From Bifidobacterium sp. B4142 (lineage in GTDB: Bacteria; Actinomycetota; Actinomycetes; Actinomycetales; Bifidobacteriaceae), in contig NZ_JAFNMJ010000005.1 in the NCBI RefSeq assembly GCF_026537325.1, positions 87,399-151,398 of the forward strand: DNA of 64,000 nt, written 5' to 3'. The notes below the pieces were generated by a model. It was not told the DNA's origin. It worked only from the letters and a program-made list of their open reading frames with translations, and did no database searches. The translations under genes were made by a program, and so were the position numbers. Shown in pieces: positions 1-9,154 of the stretch (within the stretch, counting starts at the first letter, position 1; each line of letters opens with the position of its first letter).

Positions 1-1
1 C

Positions 2-3000
2 GGCAGACCTTCGTCCTCGTCGGTAACTGGCGGCCAGACCGTGCACGCGGTGCGCTTCGATCCTGCAAACGGAAGTGCGCCAGTGAGGTCAACTGTGCGG
101 GAGGGGGGTCTCGCCAGCCCTCCCGCGAATCCCCAGCGCGACGGCTACAGATTCGACGGATGGATGCAGGAGGGCAGGCTCTTCGATTTCCGGACCCCCG
201 TCCTTCAAGATATGGTCCTGACTGCCCAGTGGGCCCGAAGTGGGGACTGGACGCTCAGCCCGGATCGCGGACCCGCCGCAGGCGGCATCCACCTGACCAT
301 CAACCCGCCCTCCGGGCAAGAGCCGACCCTAACCTGCGTCCAGGCTTCCGGCGGCAGACTGACAGCCCTGAGCGGAGACGGCAGCTTGTACACATGGACC
401 GCGACCTCCTCGCTCACGCGTCTGCCCGCCCCCGCCCAGGCCGGGAGCGAGTTTCGCTACCTGCAGGCCGTCTCAGTCGGAGACTGGCAGATGATCCTGG
501 GCTCCGACCAGCAGATCTACGTCTGGACCGCTTCTCATCCCACCCCCGTCCCCTTGGACGCGGGACGTGGCACCCGGTACATGCACATCAGCGGCAATGG
601 AGAATGGCTCATGGCCGTGGACCGGCAGGGCCGCGTCCACGTCTTCCAAACAGGCCGGCAGGACCACGGCCCTTCTACCCTGAGGCAAGCCGAAACAGTC
701 CTGCCTCAGGGTAGACGGGCCGTGCTCGCGGTCGCCTCAGCCGGCCGACTCCTGGCCGTGGACGAGGACGGGCAGGCCTGGTCATGGAGCCCCGGTCAAG
801 CAGACCCGCACATCACACGCATCAGTCAGAATCCGTCCAGACGCATTATCCAGGCCGAGCCCCTCAGCCAGGGGATCCTCCTTCTGGACGCAGACGGCCA
901 GGCCCACTGGCTGGCTGACGAAGCGAACGACGCTAATCCAGTCAACTTGACCGGCGGCAGACCGGCCAGCCTAATCAACACCAACGAGGGTCAGGCCGTG
1001 ATCACGGACGCAGACGGACACCTCTGGGCCTGGAAACCAGGCGAGCCCACAGCCCGCATCCACGACGACGGGCGCGTCTGGACACAAGCCACCAGCGCGG
1101 ACGGCAGAATCACCGCCCTGGATAGGCAGGGCGGCCTCGCCTCATGGAGTCCAGGCCAGACCAGCAAACCAGTCGTCATCACCATTGCCTCGCCCCCGCT
1201 GCTGGAGGCGGCCAGCCTTGACGGCCAGCCCCTCAGACTCACTTGGATCCGCAATGCCTGGCAGGCCACCACACCCGCCCATAAGCCCGGACCAGCGAGC
1301 ATCGCCATCTCTGGCAGGCAAGCCGGACAGCCCTTTGCCGAAAATCTCGAATACACCTTCGAACAAGATGCTGGCCAGACCCCGGGCCTCGCCCGGACGG
1401 CCCAGCCAGACGCGGCCTTCACTGTCAGCTTTGACACAGCCGGGGGCAGCCCCCAGCCCGTCAGCCAACAAATCGCCAGCCCCTACCAAAGAGTCAGACG
1501 GCCCACACCCGACCCGGAACGAGACGGCTTCCTGTTCGACGGATGGTTCAATGGCAAGGCTGCCTACGACTTCAGCAGACCCGTCACTCAGAACCTCGCT
1601 CTTACCGCCCACTGGACACCTGACACCTGGGCCATCAACCCGGAGCAAGGCAGTCAGCTCGGCGGACAGGCCACAACCATCACCCCCCCAGCCACCCGCG
1701 GCATCCAATTCAACCAAATCAGCAGCGGGCCCGACACCAGTCATTCCTTGGCCATAAGTAGCGACGGCAACGCCTATGCCTGGGGAAGCAACAGCAACGG
1801 CCAGCTCGGCGACGGCACCACCATCGACAGGAGCGCACCAATCACCGTCAGAAAACCCGCGGGAACATCAAAGGACTTCACCTACACGCAAGTCAGCGCT
1901 GCAGGCCCCCACTCTCTGGCCATAGGCAGCGACGGATACGTATACGCCTGGGGGCGGAACCAGTATGGCGAACTCGGCAACAACAGCACCAGCGACTCAC
2001 ACGTCCCCGTGCGCGTGCGCGACCCAGCCCACCCCAACGACCCCAACACCGGACTCAAAGCCATACAAGTCAGCAGCGGGGGCTCTCACTCCGTAGCCTT
2101 GGGCAGCGATGGATACGTATACGCTTGGGGGTATAACAAGTGGGGCCAGCTTGGCAACGGCAACAAGACCGGCAGCGACTCACACGTCCCCGTGCGCGTG
2201 CGCGACCCAACCCACCCCAACGACCCCAACACCGGACTCAAAGCCACACAAATCAGCGGCGGGAACTGGCATAGCTTGGCCATAGACCAGGAAGGTAACG
2301 CTTGGACGTGGGGATATAATGACTGGGGCCAGCTTGGCAACAACACCGGCGCTGACTGGCTCGGCGTGAATTCCGTCCCCGTGCGCGTGCGCGACCCAGC
2401 CCACCCCAACGACCCCAACACCGGACTCAAAGCCACACAAATCAGCGGCGGAGGCGATGACTCACTGGCTGTCGGCAGCGACGGGTACGCATACGCCTGG
2501 GGATGGAACCAGTATGGCGAACTCGGCAACAACAGCACCAGCGACTCACACGTCCCCGTGCGCGTGCGCGACCCAGCCCACCCCAACGACCCCAACACCG
2601 GACTCAAAGCCACACAGGCCATCGGTGCAGGCTTCTATCATTCTCTGGCTTTCGATGACCAGGAGGGGAGCATTTGGGCATGGGGATACAATGGTGACGG
2701 CGAACTCGGCAACAACAGCACCGTCAGCTCGAATGTTCCAGTGCAGGTGAAGTCCAGCCTGGCACCGATCATCACCGCAGCCAGGTTCGATGCCTCCCCC
2801 GCTGCCATCAGCCGGTCCCGCACCGCCAGCAACACCGTCACGGCGGTGACCCCGCCCCATCAGCCCGGCCCGGTGACCGTCAGCATCGACTACACACTAG
2901 GCGGCACAGGTCCCACCATGACCAACACCTCACTGACCTATACCTACCAACCCCTGGCCCTGCCCAAGGCGGGAGGAGCAGGCATCCTGCTCACCCTGAC

Positions 3001-3076
3001 TGCCGGAGCCACCGGCACAGGCGCCATCCTGGCCTCACGGCGGCGCCGACACGAGCAAGCCCGCACCGGCCGCTGA
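2..3076 (+). CDS. RCC1-repeat / InlB-repeat cell-wall surface protein (5' end outside window)
   Basis: The reading frame is open from base 2, so the true start lies upstream; the first in-window start codon is a GTG at 41. Two modules are visible. Each opens with an InlB B-repeat-like segment (residues about 1-65 and 455-530 counted from 41, 'DGxxFDGW' cores), then a TIG-like strand rich in 'GGxxxTI', then beta-propeller repeats. The first propeller is degenerate. The second has about six clear RCC1 repeats (HSLA-DG-AYAWG-N-GQLG). The C-terminus has a sortase-type signal: LPKAGG, a hydrophobic stretch, then RRRRH. It is therefore probably wall-anchored and exposed, perhaps an adhesin; the ligand is unknown. 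Several RCC1 repeats are nearly identical at DNA level, which would allow copy-number change by recombination. Confidence 0.85.
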   Translation, partial: GRPSSSSVTGGQTVHAVRFDPANGSAPVRSTVREGGLASPPANPQRDGYRFDGWMQEGRLFDFRTPVLQDMVLTAQWARSGDWTLSPDRGPAAGGIHLTINPPSGQEPTLTCVQASGGRLTALSGDGSLYTWTATSSLTRLPAPAQAGSEFRYLQAVSVGDWQMILGSDQQIYVWTASHPTPVPLDAGRGTRYMHISGNGEWLMAVDRQGRVHVFQTGRQDHGPSTLRQAETVLPQGRRAVLAVASAGRLLAVDEDGQAWSWSPGQADPHITRISQNPSRRIIQAEPLSQGILLLDADGQAHWLADEANDANPVNLTGGRPASLINTNEGQAVITDADGHLWAWKPGEPTARIHDDGRVWTQATSADGRITALDRQGGLASWSPGQTSKPVVITIASPPLLEAASLDGQPLRLTWIRNAWQATTPAHKPGPASIAISGRQAGQPFAENLEYTFEQDAGQTPGLARTAQPDAAFTVSFDTAGGSPQPVSQQIASPYQRVRRPTPDPERDGFLFDGWFNGKAAYDFSRPVTQNLALTAHWTPDTWAINPEQGSQLGGQATTITPPATRGIQFNQISSGPDTSHSLAISSDGNAYAWGSNSNGQLGDGTTIDRSAPITVRKPAGTSKDFTYTQVSAAGPHSLAIGSDGYVYAWGRNQYGELGNNSTSDSHVPVRVRDPAHPNDPNTGLKAIQVSSGGSHSVALGSDGYVYAWGYNKWGQLGNGNKTGSDSHVPVRVRDPTHPNDPNTGLKATQISGGNWHSLAIDQEGNAWTWGYNDWGQLGNNTGADWLGVNSVPVRVRDPAHPNDPNTGLKATQISGGGDDSLAVGSDGYAYAWGWNQYGELGNNSTSDSHVPVRVRDPAHPNDPNTGLKATQAIGAGFYHSLAFDDQEGSIWAWGYNGDGELGNNSTVSSNVPVQVKSSLAPIITAARFDASPAAISRSRTASNTVTAVTPPHQPGPVTVSIDYTLGGTGPTMTNTSLTYTYQPLALPKAGGAGILLTLTAGATGTGAILASRRRRHEQARTGR
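1994..2612 (+). repeat. Four near-identical ~62-70 bp coding repeats inside the RCC1 propeller
   Basis: Almost identical units encode the linker 'VPVRVRDPAHPNDPNTGLKA'. They lie at 1994-2063, 2177-2246, 2374-2435 (shorter 5' end) and 2543-2612. The units differ at only a few bases while the sequence between them diverges more, which points to recent duplication or gene conversion. The spacing of about 180-200 bp equals one or more RCC1 blades. Confidence 0.9.
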
Positions 3077-3092
3077 AAAGCAAACCAGGACA

Positions 3093-3128
3093 GGGCTGTG
3101 CCATAGTCTCCGCACAATGGCACAGCCC
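3093..3128. terminator. Hairpin after the surface-protein gene
   Basis: A perfect 12-bp inverted repeat (3093-3104 with 3117-3128, 12-base loop) starts 17 bases after the stop codon of the surface protein. There is no T-run, so it may act as a factor-assisted or bidirectional terminator between converging genes. The rest of 3077-3371 shows no gene. Confidence 0.55.
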
Positions 3129-3371
3129 AACCACTTCGCACAATGGAGCAGAAAAGAAAAGCATGAGCCAGCTGCCGGATAAGCAGTCGAAGACGCGATG
3201 CGCGCAGGCTCGTCCTGGAAGAGTCTGATAAAACAGGCTCATGCATTCAATGCATTTGCCACTGTACCTTTTGCAAGTATGGTCAGATTTCCATCACTGC
3301 AATTCGGCGAACTGGCGGTTGCGCCCACCCCAACCGAGCGCGCCCGCCATGTACGCCTATGCCAATTACCT

Positions 3372-5009
3372 CTATACGGCTGAAAGGTACCCATCGTAGC
3401 GCTCAGGCATGTCAGCGAATTCCAGGCCAGCCGGCTGATACCAGGAGTATCGGCGGGTGCCGCCGTCGTCAGTCCAAATCTCAGGGCAGTCGTTGACCAG
3501 CCAGTCCGAGGGAAGGGCATGGGTGCCACCGGTTGAGGCCAGGGCCAAGGCCTGCCTGAGCTGGCCCTCTTGGTCGGTGGTCAGACTGTCGGGGCGAGCC
3601 GAGAAGAAGAGTGGAGTGCCGGTCCGCGCTAAGAGGTCCATCCACTGGCGGTTGAGCTTCCAGTCGATTGAGTCGGATATGCCCACGCAGTCGGCGTCGG
3701 TGGCGTAGAAGCTCCCGTTCTGTGGCAGGCGGAAGGCCAGGGTGTTGACCCCGATCTGCCTGGTCCGCTCCCACTGCAGGCCGCTGGTGTCGTCGCCGGT
3801 CCGGTTGATCTGCATGAAGCCGACGCCCAGATGTCCGACCACGTTGCAGCCCTGGACCAGCATCCCGGTCTCAGCGGCCTGCTCGAAGATGGCCCGGTAG
3901 AGCTGCTTGACCACCTGGGCGCTGGTCAGGCTCCGGTCGTAGAAGTGCCAGCCGTCCGGGCTGGGCCAGGGGTTCATCTGGAAGCCCCACCTGCCCAGCA
4001 GGTCGAAGGTGCTGAAATCGTGCTTGACCAGCTGGTAGCCCCACTCCCCCAGCTGGGCGATGTCCTGGCGGATGTAGTCCAGGGCCTGCGGGTTCGAGGG
4101 GTCCAGGCATCCATTGTGCGGAAGCTTCCACTGGTCGGCAATGATCTCGTCCTCGTTGAGAAGCGGACGGTACCAGATGCCGGGCTTGATGCCCATGGCC
4201 TTGATCTGGTCGGCCAGGGCGCCCATGTCTCCGAACTTCTCGTTGCCACGCCGCCAGGGACCGCCGTTGTAGTCCTCAAGCCGGTGGTGGTCCTGCCACC
4301 CGTCGTCCACGACCATGGTAGGGCGGTTGGCGCTGCCCTGGGTCAGGGAGGCCAAATACTCGGCATCGGCAAGAATCCGTGAGCGGCTGGAGTCCCCGTA
4401 GGCGTAGTACCAGTTGTTGCTCCCGTAGACTGGCTCGGTGGGTATGAGGCCCTTGCGGCTGATCCGGGAGCAGAAGTCACTGGCCACAGCAAAGACCGGA
4501 CCACCAGCCCGCTCCTGAAGCGGATATTGCAGGCAAACGATGGTGGCCGCTTCAAGCTCCCTGCCGTCCAGGACCAGGCCTGTGCCTCCATTGCGCAGAT
4601 CAAGGAAGAGGGTGACACCGGCCGTATCGACCTGCCAGAAGCAGAAGGCGTTGGCCCCGGTGACCACCCCGTACCCCTCGGCCTGCTCCTGACCCACCGC
4701 CAAGAAGTACCAGGGCATGAACCGGTTGGCACGCATGGTCTGGAAACCCATGCGGCCGTAGCCGCGCTCCCAGGCGTCGCCCAGGTAGAAGTCATCGGAG
4801 GGCATGGGCCTGGTCCAGCGCAGCACCAGGGACCGGATGGGGGTTGAACCGGCGGTCAGGCTGACTGTCAGAGCGGACCCGCCCTTAAGGCTGGCCCTCA
4901 CGTCAGGGGCTGTGTGAAAGCGTCTTCCCGCAGGCACAGTCTCCCTGTCGGCATCGGTGGTCAGCGTGATCCAATCCGGCTCTCCAAGGCTAAGGCTGGT
5001 TGGGTTCAT
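3372..5009 (-). CDS. GH36/melibiase-like glycoside hydrolase, divergent
   Basis: A 545-residue cytoplasmic protein without signal peptide. The fold looks like the GH36/GH27 melibiase clan: an N-terminal beta domain (about 1-190), then a TIM barrel with 'VVDDGWQ' (about 233-239), a 'VKHDF' strand (D331 as candidate nucleophile) and 'NRTGDD' (D406/D407 as candidate acid/base). It lacks the canonical WFEPEM and ESCASGG motifs of the neighbouring enzyme, so the substrate may differ. The start ATG has AAGGAG upstream. It is the last gene of the minus-strand operon that begins with the binding protein at 10417, about 45 bases after the canonical GH36. The role is probably removal of alpha-galactosyl or related residues from an imported glycoside. 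Family is fairly sure; specificity is not. Confidence 0.7.
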   Translation of the reverse strand: MNPTSLSLGEPDWITLTTDADRETVPAGRRFHTAPDVRASLKGGSALTVSLTAGSTPIRSLVLRWTRPMPSDDFYLGDAWERGYGRMGFQTMRANRFMPWYFLAVGQEQAEGYGVVTGANAFCFWQVDTAGVTLFLDLRNGGTGLVLDGRELEAATIVCLQYPLQERAGGPVFAVASDFCSRISRKGLIPTEPVYGSNNWYYAYGDSSRSRILADAEYLASLTQGSANRPTMVVDDGWQDHHRLEDYNGGPWRRGNEKFGDMGALADQIKAMGIKPGIWYRPLLNEDEIIADQWKLPHNGCLDPSNPQALDYIRQDIAQLGEWGYQLVKHDFSTFDLLGRWGFQMNPWPSPDGWHFYDRSLTSAQVVKQLYRAIFEQAAETGMLVQGCNVVGHLGVGFMQINRTGDDTSGLQWERTRQIGVNTLAFRLPQNGSFYATDADCVGISDSIDWKLNRQWMDLLARTGTPLFFSARPDSLTTDQEGQLRQALALASTGGTHALPSDWLVNDCPEIWTDDGGTRRYSWYQPAGLEFADMPERYDGYLSAV

Positions 5010-5054
5010 GACTCAGTGCTCCTTCATCCCTGTGGTGTGGCAGACGGCGGCGGG

Positions 5055-7175
5055 TCAGACCCGGACCAGGTCGATCAGGCGGATGGTCTCGGGCTGGCAA
5101 CGGGGTATGCGGATACCCACACGCTCCAGATAGGTGCCGGTGACCTCGGCGGTGCCCAGCGGACCTGTTGGATCCAAATGCTCCAACGAGGCCCTGGGCT
5201 TGGCGGGGCCGGTCCAGGTGAGCCGATACCGCGCCATGGGATCCAGACCGGGAATACGTAGACAAACACCACGATTATGCAGGGATTCATCCAACTGGAC
5301 ATGGGCCAGGATGGCGCGGCTGCGGTCGGGGGCCACCACGCCATGGGCCAGCGCCGAGGGGTCAGCCAGGTCCAGGCGAACCACGCGGCCGGAGTGGAGG
5401 AAGCCGCGGTTGACCTTGTACCAGGCGATCCATTCCTTGAGCCGCTCCAGGTCCTCCTCGCTGGCCTGGCGAATGTCCCACTCGATGCCCATGGACCCGA
5501 AGACGGCCGTGGCGGCCCGGAAATCCAGGCTGTAGGTTCTGCCGGTCTGCTGGGAGGAGGGCTGGGAGATGTGGGCGCCGATGTACTCGGGGGCCACGGT
5601 CTGCTCGGTCCAGCGCTGGATCAGCTGCCTGCTCAGGGCATCGGTCATGTCGGAGTTCCAGAAGCGGCGGATCTTTTCGATCACGCCCAGGTCGATGCGG
5701 CCGCCGCCCGAGGCGCAGGACTCCCACTCCACCTCAGGGAAGCGAGTGCGGAGGGCGTCCAGAAGGTGGTAGTAAGCCAGGGTCTGCTCGTGGATGGCCG
5801 GCGCGCCCCCATGGACCTGTGAGCCGGCCTCAAGAAGGTCGCGGTTGTGGTCCCACTTGACGTAGTCGATTTGGCAGGACCCCAGAACCTCGGTCATGGC
5901 CTCCAGCACATGGTTGAAGGCCTGGGGGTTGGTCAGGTCTAGGACCAGCTGGTTGCGCTGCAGCTCCGGGTTTCTGGAGGATGCCCTCATGACCCACTCA
6001 GGATGGTCGCGGAAGGCATCCGAATCAGGATTGATCATCTCCGGCTCGAACCAGAGGCCGAACTGCATCCCTAGCTTGTGGACATAATCAACTAAAGGCT
6101 CCAGACCCTGGGGCCAGACAGCAGGATCCACCCACCAGTCGCCTAGACCGGCCTTGTCGTCCCGGCGCAGGTGGAACCAGCCGTCGTCCAGAACAAGGCG
6201 CTCCACTCCGATGCGGGCGGCCCGGTCGGCCAGGTCGCGCAGGGTATTGAAGTCGTGGTTGAAGGCGATGGCCTCCCAGACGTTCAGGATGACCGGCTGC
6301 TCGCGCGGATGCTCGGTTAGGGTGCGCTCCCAGGCGTGCAGGCTGTTCATGATCGGATCCATGCCATGGTCGGAGGCGGTGACCACGATCCAGGGCGTGC
6401 TGTACTCCTGGCCCTGGTCCAAGACCACCTCGCCGGGCAGGAGGAGCTCGCCAGCGCTGACGCCGGCCGGGGTGGCGCTGTTCCGGTCCACCCGGAGCAC
6501 GGTGTTGCCGCTCCAGGCCGGCTGGACGCAGAGCACCCTGCCATGGTGGAAGTTGAACCCGGGGGTGCCCACCATGATTACGGGCCCTTCGAAGCCGGTG
6601 CGGCCCCAACGAAACTCACGCACCCAGGCCCCGTCGGCCATATCATGACGCTGGGGGCTGCGCTCACGCTCGTGCCTACCGGCGAAGTCCAGAATCTGGG
6701 TCTGCTGGTCGTCCAGGGGCAGGCGGATCTCCAGACCCTCCAGCAGGAAGGGATCGGCGCCCAGGTTGCGCAGGGTGTGACGAATCCGCAGGGAGCCGCC
6801 GGCCATGGCCTCCACCCTGGTCTTCAAGCCAAGCTGGGCACCCTCGTCGCGAGCCTTGATGATCAGCGAGTCGGCGGTCTGCTCGGGCCGGCCCTCGACC
6901 AGGAATCGTGGCGACCAGGAACGACCGGCCTGGAAGCCCTCGGAGCCCTGCGTGATCCGATGCCCGGTCAGGCCCGGATGCAGGTAGGTGTTCTGCGCAT
7001 GCTCCAGCAGCAGGGGCGAATGGGTTGAGGCCCAGACGGGGCTCTGTTCCAAGCCATCCAGGTCGGGGCCTGCATACAGCCCTCTGATGTCAGGAATATC
7101 GGCACCCGGCGTAACGGGCCCCAGGGCCATATAGGTGAGTGGCTGATCCGAATGGACCGACTGTGGAAAGAGCAT
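5055..7175 (-). CDS. Alpha-galactosidase, GH36
   Basis: A 706-residue intracellular enzyme that hydrolyses alpha-1,6-galactosides such as raffinose or melibiose. All GH36 landmarks are present: WFEPEM, 'YVKWDHNRD' with the nucleophile at about D442, 'ESCASGGGRID', and 'NSDMTD' with the acid/base at about D509. The start at 7175 (MLFPQS) is chosen over the upstream in-frame start at 7217 because AAAGGA lies just before it. It follows the two sugar permeases in the same operon, separated by a hairpin at 7237-7268 that may lower its expression relative to the transporter. Family confidence is high; the natural substrate is inferred from context. Confidence 0.92.
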   Translation of the reverse strand: MLFPQSVHSDQPLTYMALGPVTPGADIPDIRGLYAGPDLDGLEQSPVWASTHSPLLLEHAQNTYLHPGLTGHRITQGSEGFQAGRSWSPRFLVEGRPEQTADSLIIKARDEGAQLGLKTRVEAMAGGSLRIRHTLRNLGADPFLLEGLEIRLPLDDQQTQILDFAGRHERERSPQRHDMADGAWVREFRWGRTGFEGPVIMVGTPGFNFHHGRVLCVQPAWSGNTVLRVDRNSATPAGVSAGELLLPGEVVLDQGQEYSTPWIVVTASDHGMDPIMNSLHAWERTLTEHPREQPVILNVWEAIAFNHDFNTLRDLADRAARIGVERLVLDDGWFHLRRDDKAGLGDWWVDPAVWPQGLEPLVDYVHKLGMQFGLWFEPEMINPDSDAFRDHPEWVMRASSRNPELQRNQLVLDLTNPQAFNHVLEAMTEVLGSCQIDYVKWDHNRDLLEAGSQVHGGAPAIHEQTLAYYHLLDALRTRFPEVEWESCASGGGRIDLGVIEKIRRFWNSDMTDALSRQLIQRWTEQTVAPEYIGAHISQPSSQQTGRTYSLDFRAATAVFGSMGIEWDIRQASEEDLERLKEWIAWYKVNRGFLHSGRVVRLDLADPSALAHGVVAPDRSRAILAHVQLDESLHNRGVCLRIPGLDPMARYRLTWTGPAKPRASLEHLDPTGPLGTAEVTGTYLERVGIRIPRCQPETIRLIDLVRV

Positions 7176-7236
7176 GAAAAATCCTTTGGTGACTACGGCA
7201 CAAATGTGCAAAAACAACGATGCTTGATGAGCCAGT

Positions 7237-7268
7237 GAGCCGCCCGCTCAACTGCAGTTGGGCGGCTC
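7237..7268 (-). terminator. Intra-operon hairpin between permease and GH36 genes
   Basis: A perfect 9-bp stem (7237-7245 with 7260-7268) encloses a 12-bp palindrome at 7249-7260, so two alternative folds are possible. No T-run follows. It could be a partial terminator, a processing site or an mRNA stabiliser that sets the transporter-to-enzyme ratio. Confidence 0.5.
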
Positions 7269-7280
7269 CTGACTAAAAGA

Positions 7281-8141
7281 CTACTTGACTGCTCCGGCCA
7301 CCATCCCTGCAATGAAGTACTTCTGCAGGAACATATAGGCGACCACCATGGGGGCTGCCGCAATCAGGGATGCCGCTGCGGCGACGCCCAGATTGTTGGT
7401 ATTGGCCGAGAAGAAGGAGGCCACACGAGGGGCAATGGTCTGGGCCGAGGGATCGGTCAGGATGTAGCTGGACAGGGCGTAGTCGTTCCATACTGTCGAG
7501 CCGGTCATGATGACCACGGTCGCCGTCACCGGCTTGAGCATGGGCAGGACCAGGCGCATGAAGACTTGGAGCCGGTTGGCCCCGTCCAGCTCGCCGGCCT
7601 CATCAATCGCCGGGGGTATGGCCTTGATGAAGGCCGTGTAGAGGAAGACCGACAGAGGCAGGTTGGTGGCCGTCAGCACCACGATGATGCCCCAGTAGTT
7701 GTTCACCCCGCCGATCCTGACCAGGAAGGAGTAGAGGGGGACCAGAATGCTCAGCGGCGGAATCATCATCATGGAGAGGATGAAGGCCGATACCAGCTTG
7801 TTGAATCGGGTCAGGCGACGAGCCAGGGGGTAGGCCGCAGCTGCTCCCAGGATGCAGACCAGGGCCGTCGCCCCAACAGTCACCACCACGCTGTTGAGAA
7901 CGGATTTGAGGATGCCGCCCTCGTTGACGGCCTCGGACCAGTTGGACCATGCCAGGTCGTGGATGCGCATGCTCAGGGCCGAGCTCAGATCGTCCGAAGG
8001 CTTGAGCGAGGTGGTGATCGCCAGGTAGAAGGGCAGGAGCTGGCAGAGGCAGACGATGACCAGAAAGAGGTAGATGGCCCAACGCCCACGCTGGTATGAC
8101 CGCTCGGCAGGGGTCATCGCATTCTTGTTCTTGCTAGCCAT
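7281..8141 (-). CDS. Sugar ABC transporter permease, MalG type
   Basis: A 286-residue inner-membrane permease of the CUT1 family with about six transmembrane helices. The MalG-type EAA loop is visible at 'EAGELDGANRLQVFMRLVLPML'-like residues about 190-212, which docks the ATPase. GGGAGG lies upstream of the ATG, and the gene starts one base after the preceding permease. It forms the pore with the 8143-9129 permease and receives sugar from the 9155-10417 lipoprotein. No ATPase gene is in the locus, so a shared MsmK-like ATPase encoded elsewhere is expected. Confidence 0.93.
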   Translation of the reverse strand: MASKNKNAMTPAERSYQRGRWAIYLFLVIVCLCQLLPFYLAITTSLKPSDDLSSALSMRIHDLAWSNWSEAVNEGGILKSVLNSVVVTVGATALVCILGAAAAYPLARRLTRFNKLVSAFILSMMMIPPLSILVPLYSFLVRIGGVNNYWGIIVVLTATNLPLSVFLYTAFIKAIPPAIDEAGELDGANRLQVFMRLVLPMLKPVTATVVIMTGSTVWNDYALSSYILTDPSAQTIAPRVASFFSANTNNLGVAAAASLIAAAPMVVAYMFLQKYFIAGMVAGAVK

Positions 8142-8142
8142 G

Positions 8143-9129
8143 TCAGGCCTCCCAATCCAGCTTGGCCAGCCCCTTGTCGACCAGCCAGGTCACGATGGCA
8201 ATCAGGACAAAGAGGAAGACTCCGATAGCCGAGGCATACCCGGCCGCCTGGTTGTCGAAGTAGATCGTGCCGATATAGGTCGAGATGGAGTTGGTGGCAT
8301 ACCCGGGGCCGCCGCCTGTCAGCACCTTGACCATGTCGTAGAGCTTCAACCCTCCGATCAGGTTCAGAACCACGCTGGTCGTGAAGGCGGGCGACAGGAG
8401 CGGCAGGGTGATGTTCCAGAACTTCTTCCAGCCGGATGCCCCATCGACCTCGGCGGCCTCGACCACCTCCTGGTCCATGGTCTGCAGACCGGCCAGGTAG
8501 ATGATCATGGAGACGCCGACGAACTGGATGGAATTCACCAGCACGATGATGCAGACCGAGAACCCCGCATTGTTGAACCAGGCCACCTTGTGCAGACCCA
8601 GCGCCGTCATGACGGCGTTCAGGGCGCCCTGCTGGTACTGGAAGACGAAGTAGTACATGATGCCCATGATGACCGGGGCCACCAGAGCGGGCAGGTAGAT
8701 GATGGCCCTGATCAGGGTGCGCCCCTTGATCCTGGCGTTCAGCAGCAGTGCCAGAGCCAGGCCCAGGATCTGCTGGAGCACTGTGCTGCCAATGCCGTAG
8801 ATGAAGGTGTTGATGACCACCTGCTTGAAGTTGGCGTCAGTCAGCATCTGCTTGTAGTTGGCCAGCCCCACGAAGGACTTGGCCTCGTTGTACCCGTCCC
8901 AGTTGGTCAGGGAAAGTCCGATCCCCGACAAGAGCGGATAGATGATGAAGATCACCAGGAGGATGACGGCAGGAAGATAGAAGAGATTGATCGAGGCACC
9001 CTTGAAACGGCGACGACGCAGGGCGGGACCCCTGACGTGGTCAACGGATGCATCCCTGCTATCCCCATGTAACGGTGATCCGGATTGGGTGTCCTGCGAA
9101 GGAATCGCCCCTGAGCGGCTATCTGTCAT
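8143..9129 (-). CDS. Sugar ABC transporter permease, MalF type
   Basis: A 328-residue CUT1-family membrane protein with a short cytoplasmic N-terminus (about 45 residues) and roughly six transmembrane helices. The EAA motif is visible around 'VEAAEVDGASGWKKF' in the C-terminal third. AGAGGAG precedes the ATG. It follows the binding-protein gene by 25 bases and partners the MalG-type permease downstream. In this operon it most likely imports alpha-galactosides for the GH36 enzymes. Confidence 0.93.
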   Translation of the reverse strand: MTDSRSGAIPSQDTQSGSPLHGDSRDASVDHVRGPALRRRRFKGASINLFYLPAVILLVIFIIYPLLSGIGLSLTNWDGYNEAKSFVGLANYKQMLTDANFKQVVINTFIYGIGSTVLQQILGLALALLLNARIKGRTLIRAIIYLPALVAPVIMGIMYYFVFQYQQGALNAVMTALGLHKVAWFNNAGFSVCIIVLVNSIQFVGVSMIIYLAGLQTMDQEVVEAAEVDGASGWKKFWNITLPLLSPAFTTSVVLNLIGGLKLYDMVKVLTGGGPGYATNSISTYIGTIYFDNQAAGYASAIGVFLFVLIAIVTWLVDKGLAKLDWEA

Positions 9130-9154
9130 GACTCGGCTCCTCTTGGCTCACTGC

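Noticed and set aside
1994-2612. Regular repeats as a possible CRISPR array
   Set aside because: Repeats are in frame inside a coding region and encode RCC1 linkers; unit spacing of about 180-200 bp and the lack of cas genes exclude CRISPR.
8074-9072. 332-codon + strand open frame over the sugar permeases
   Set aside because: Shadow of two well-supported CUT1 permeases; composition is Gln/His/Asp-rich as in other antisense frames here.
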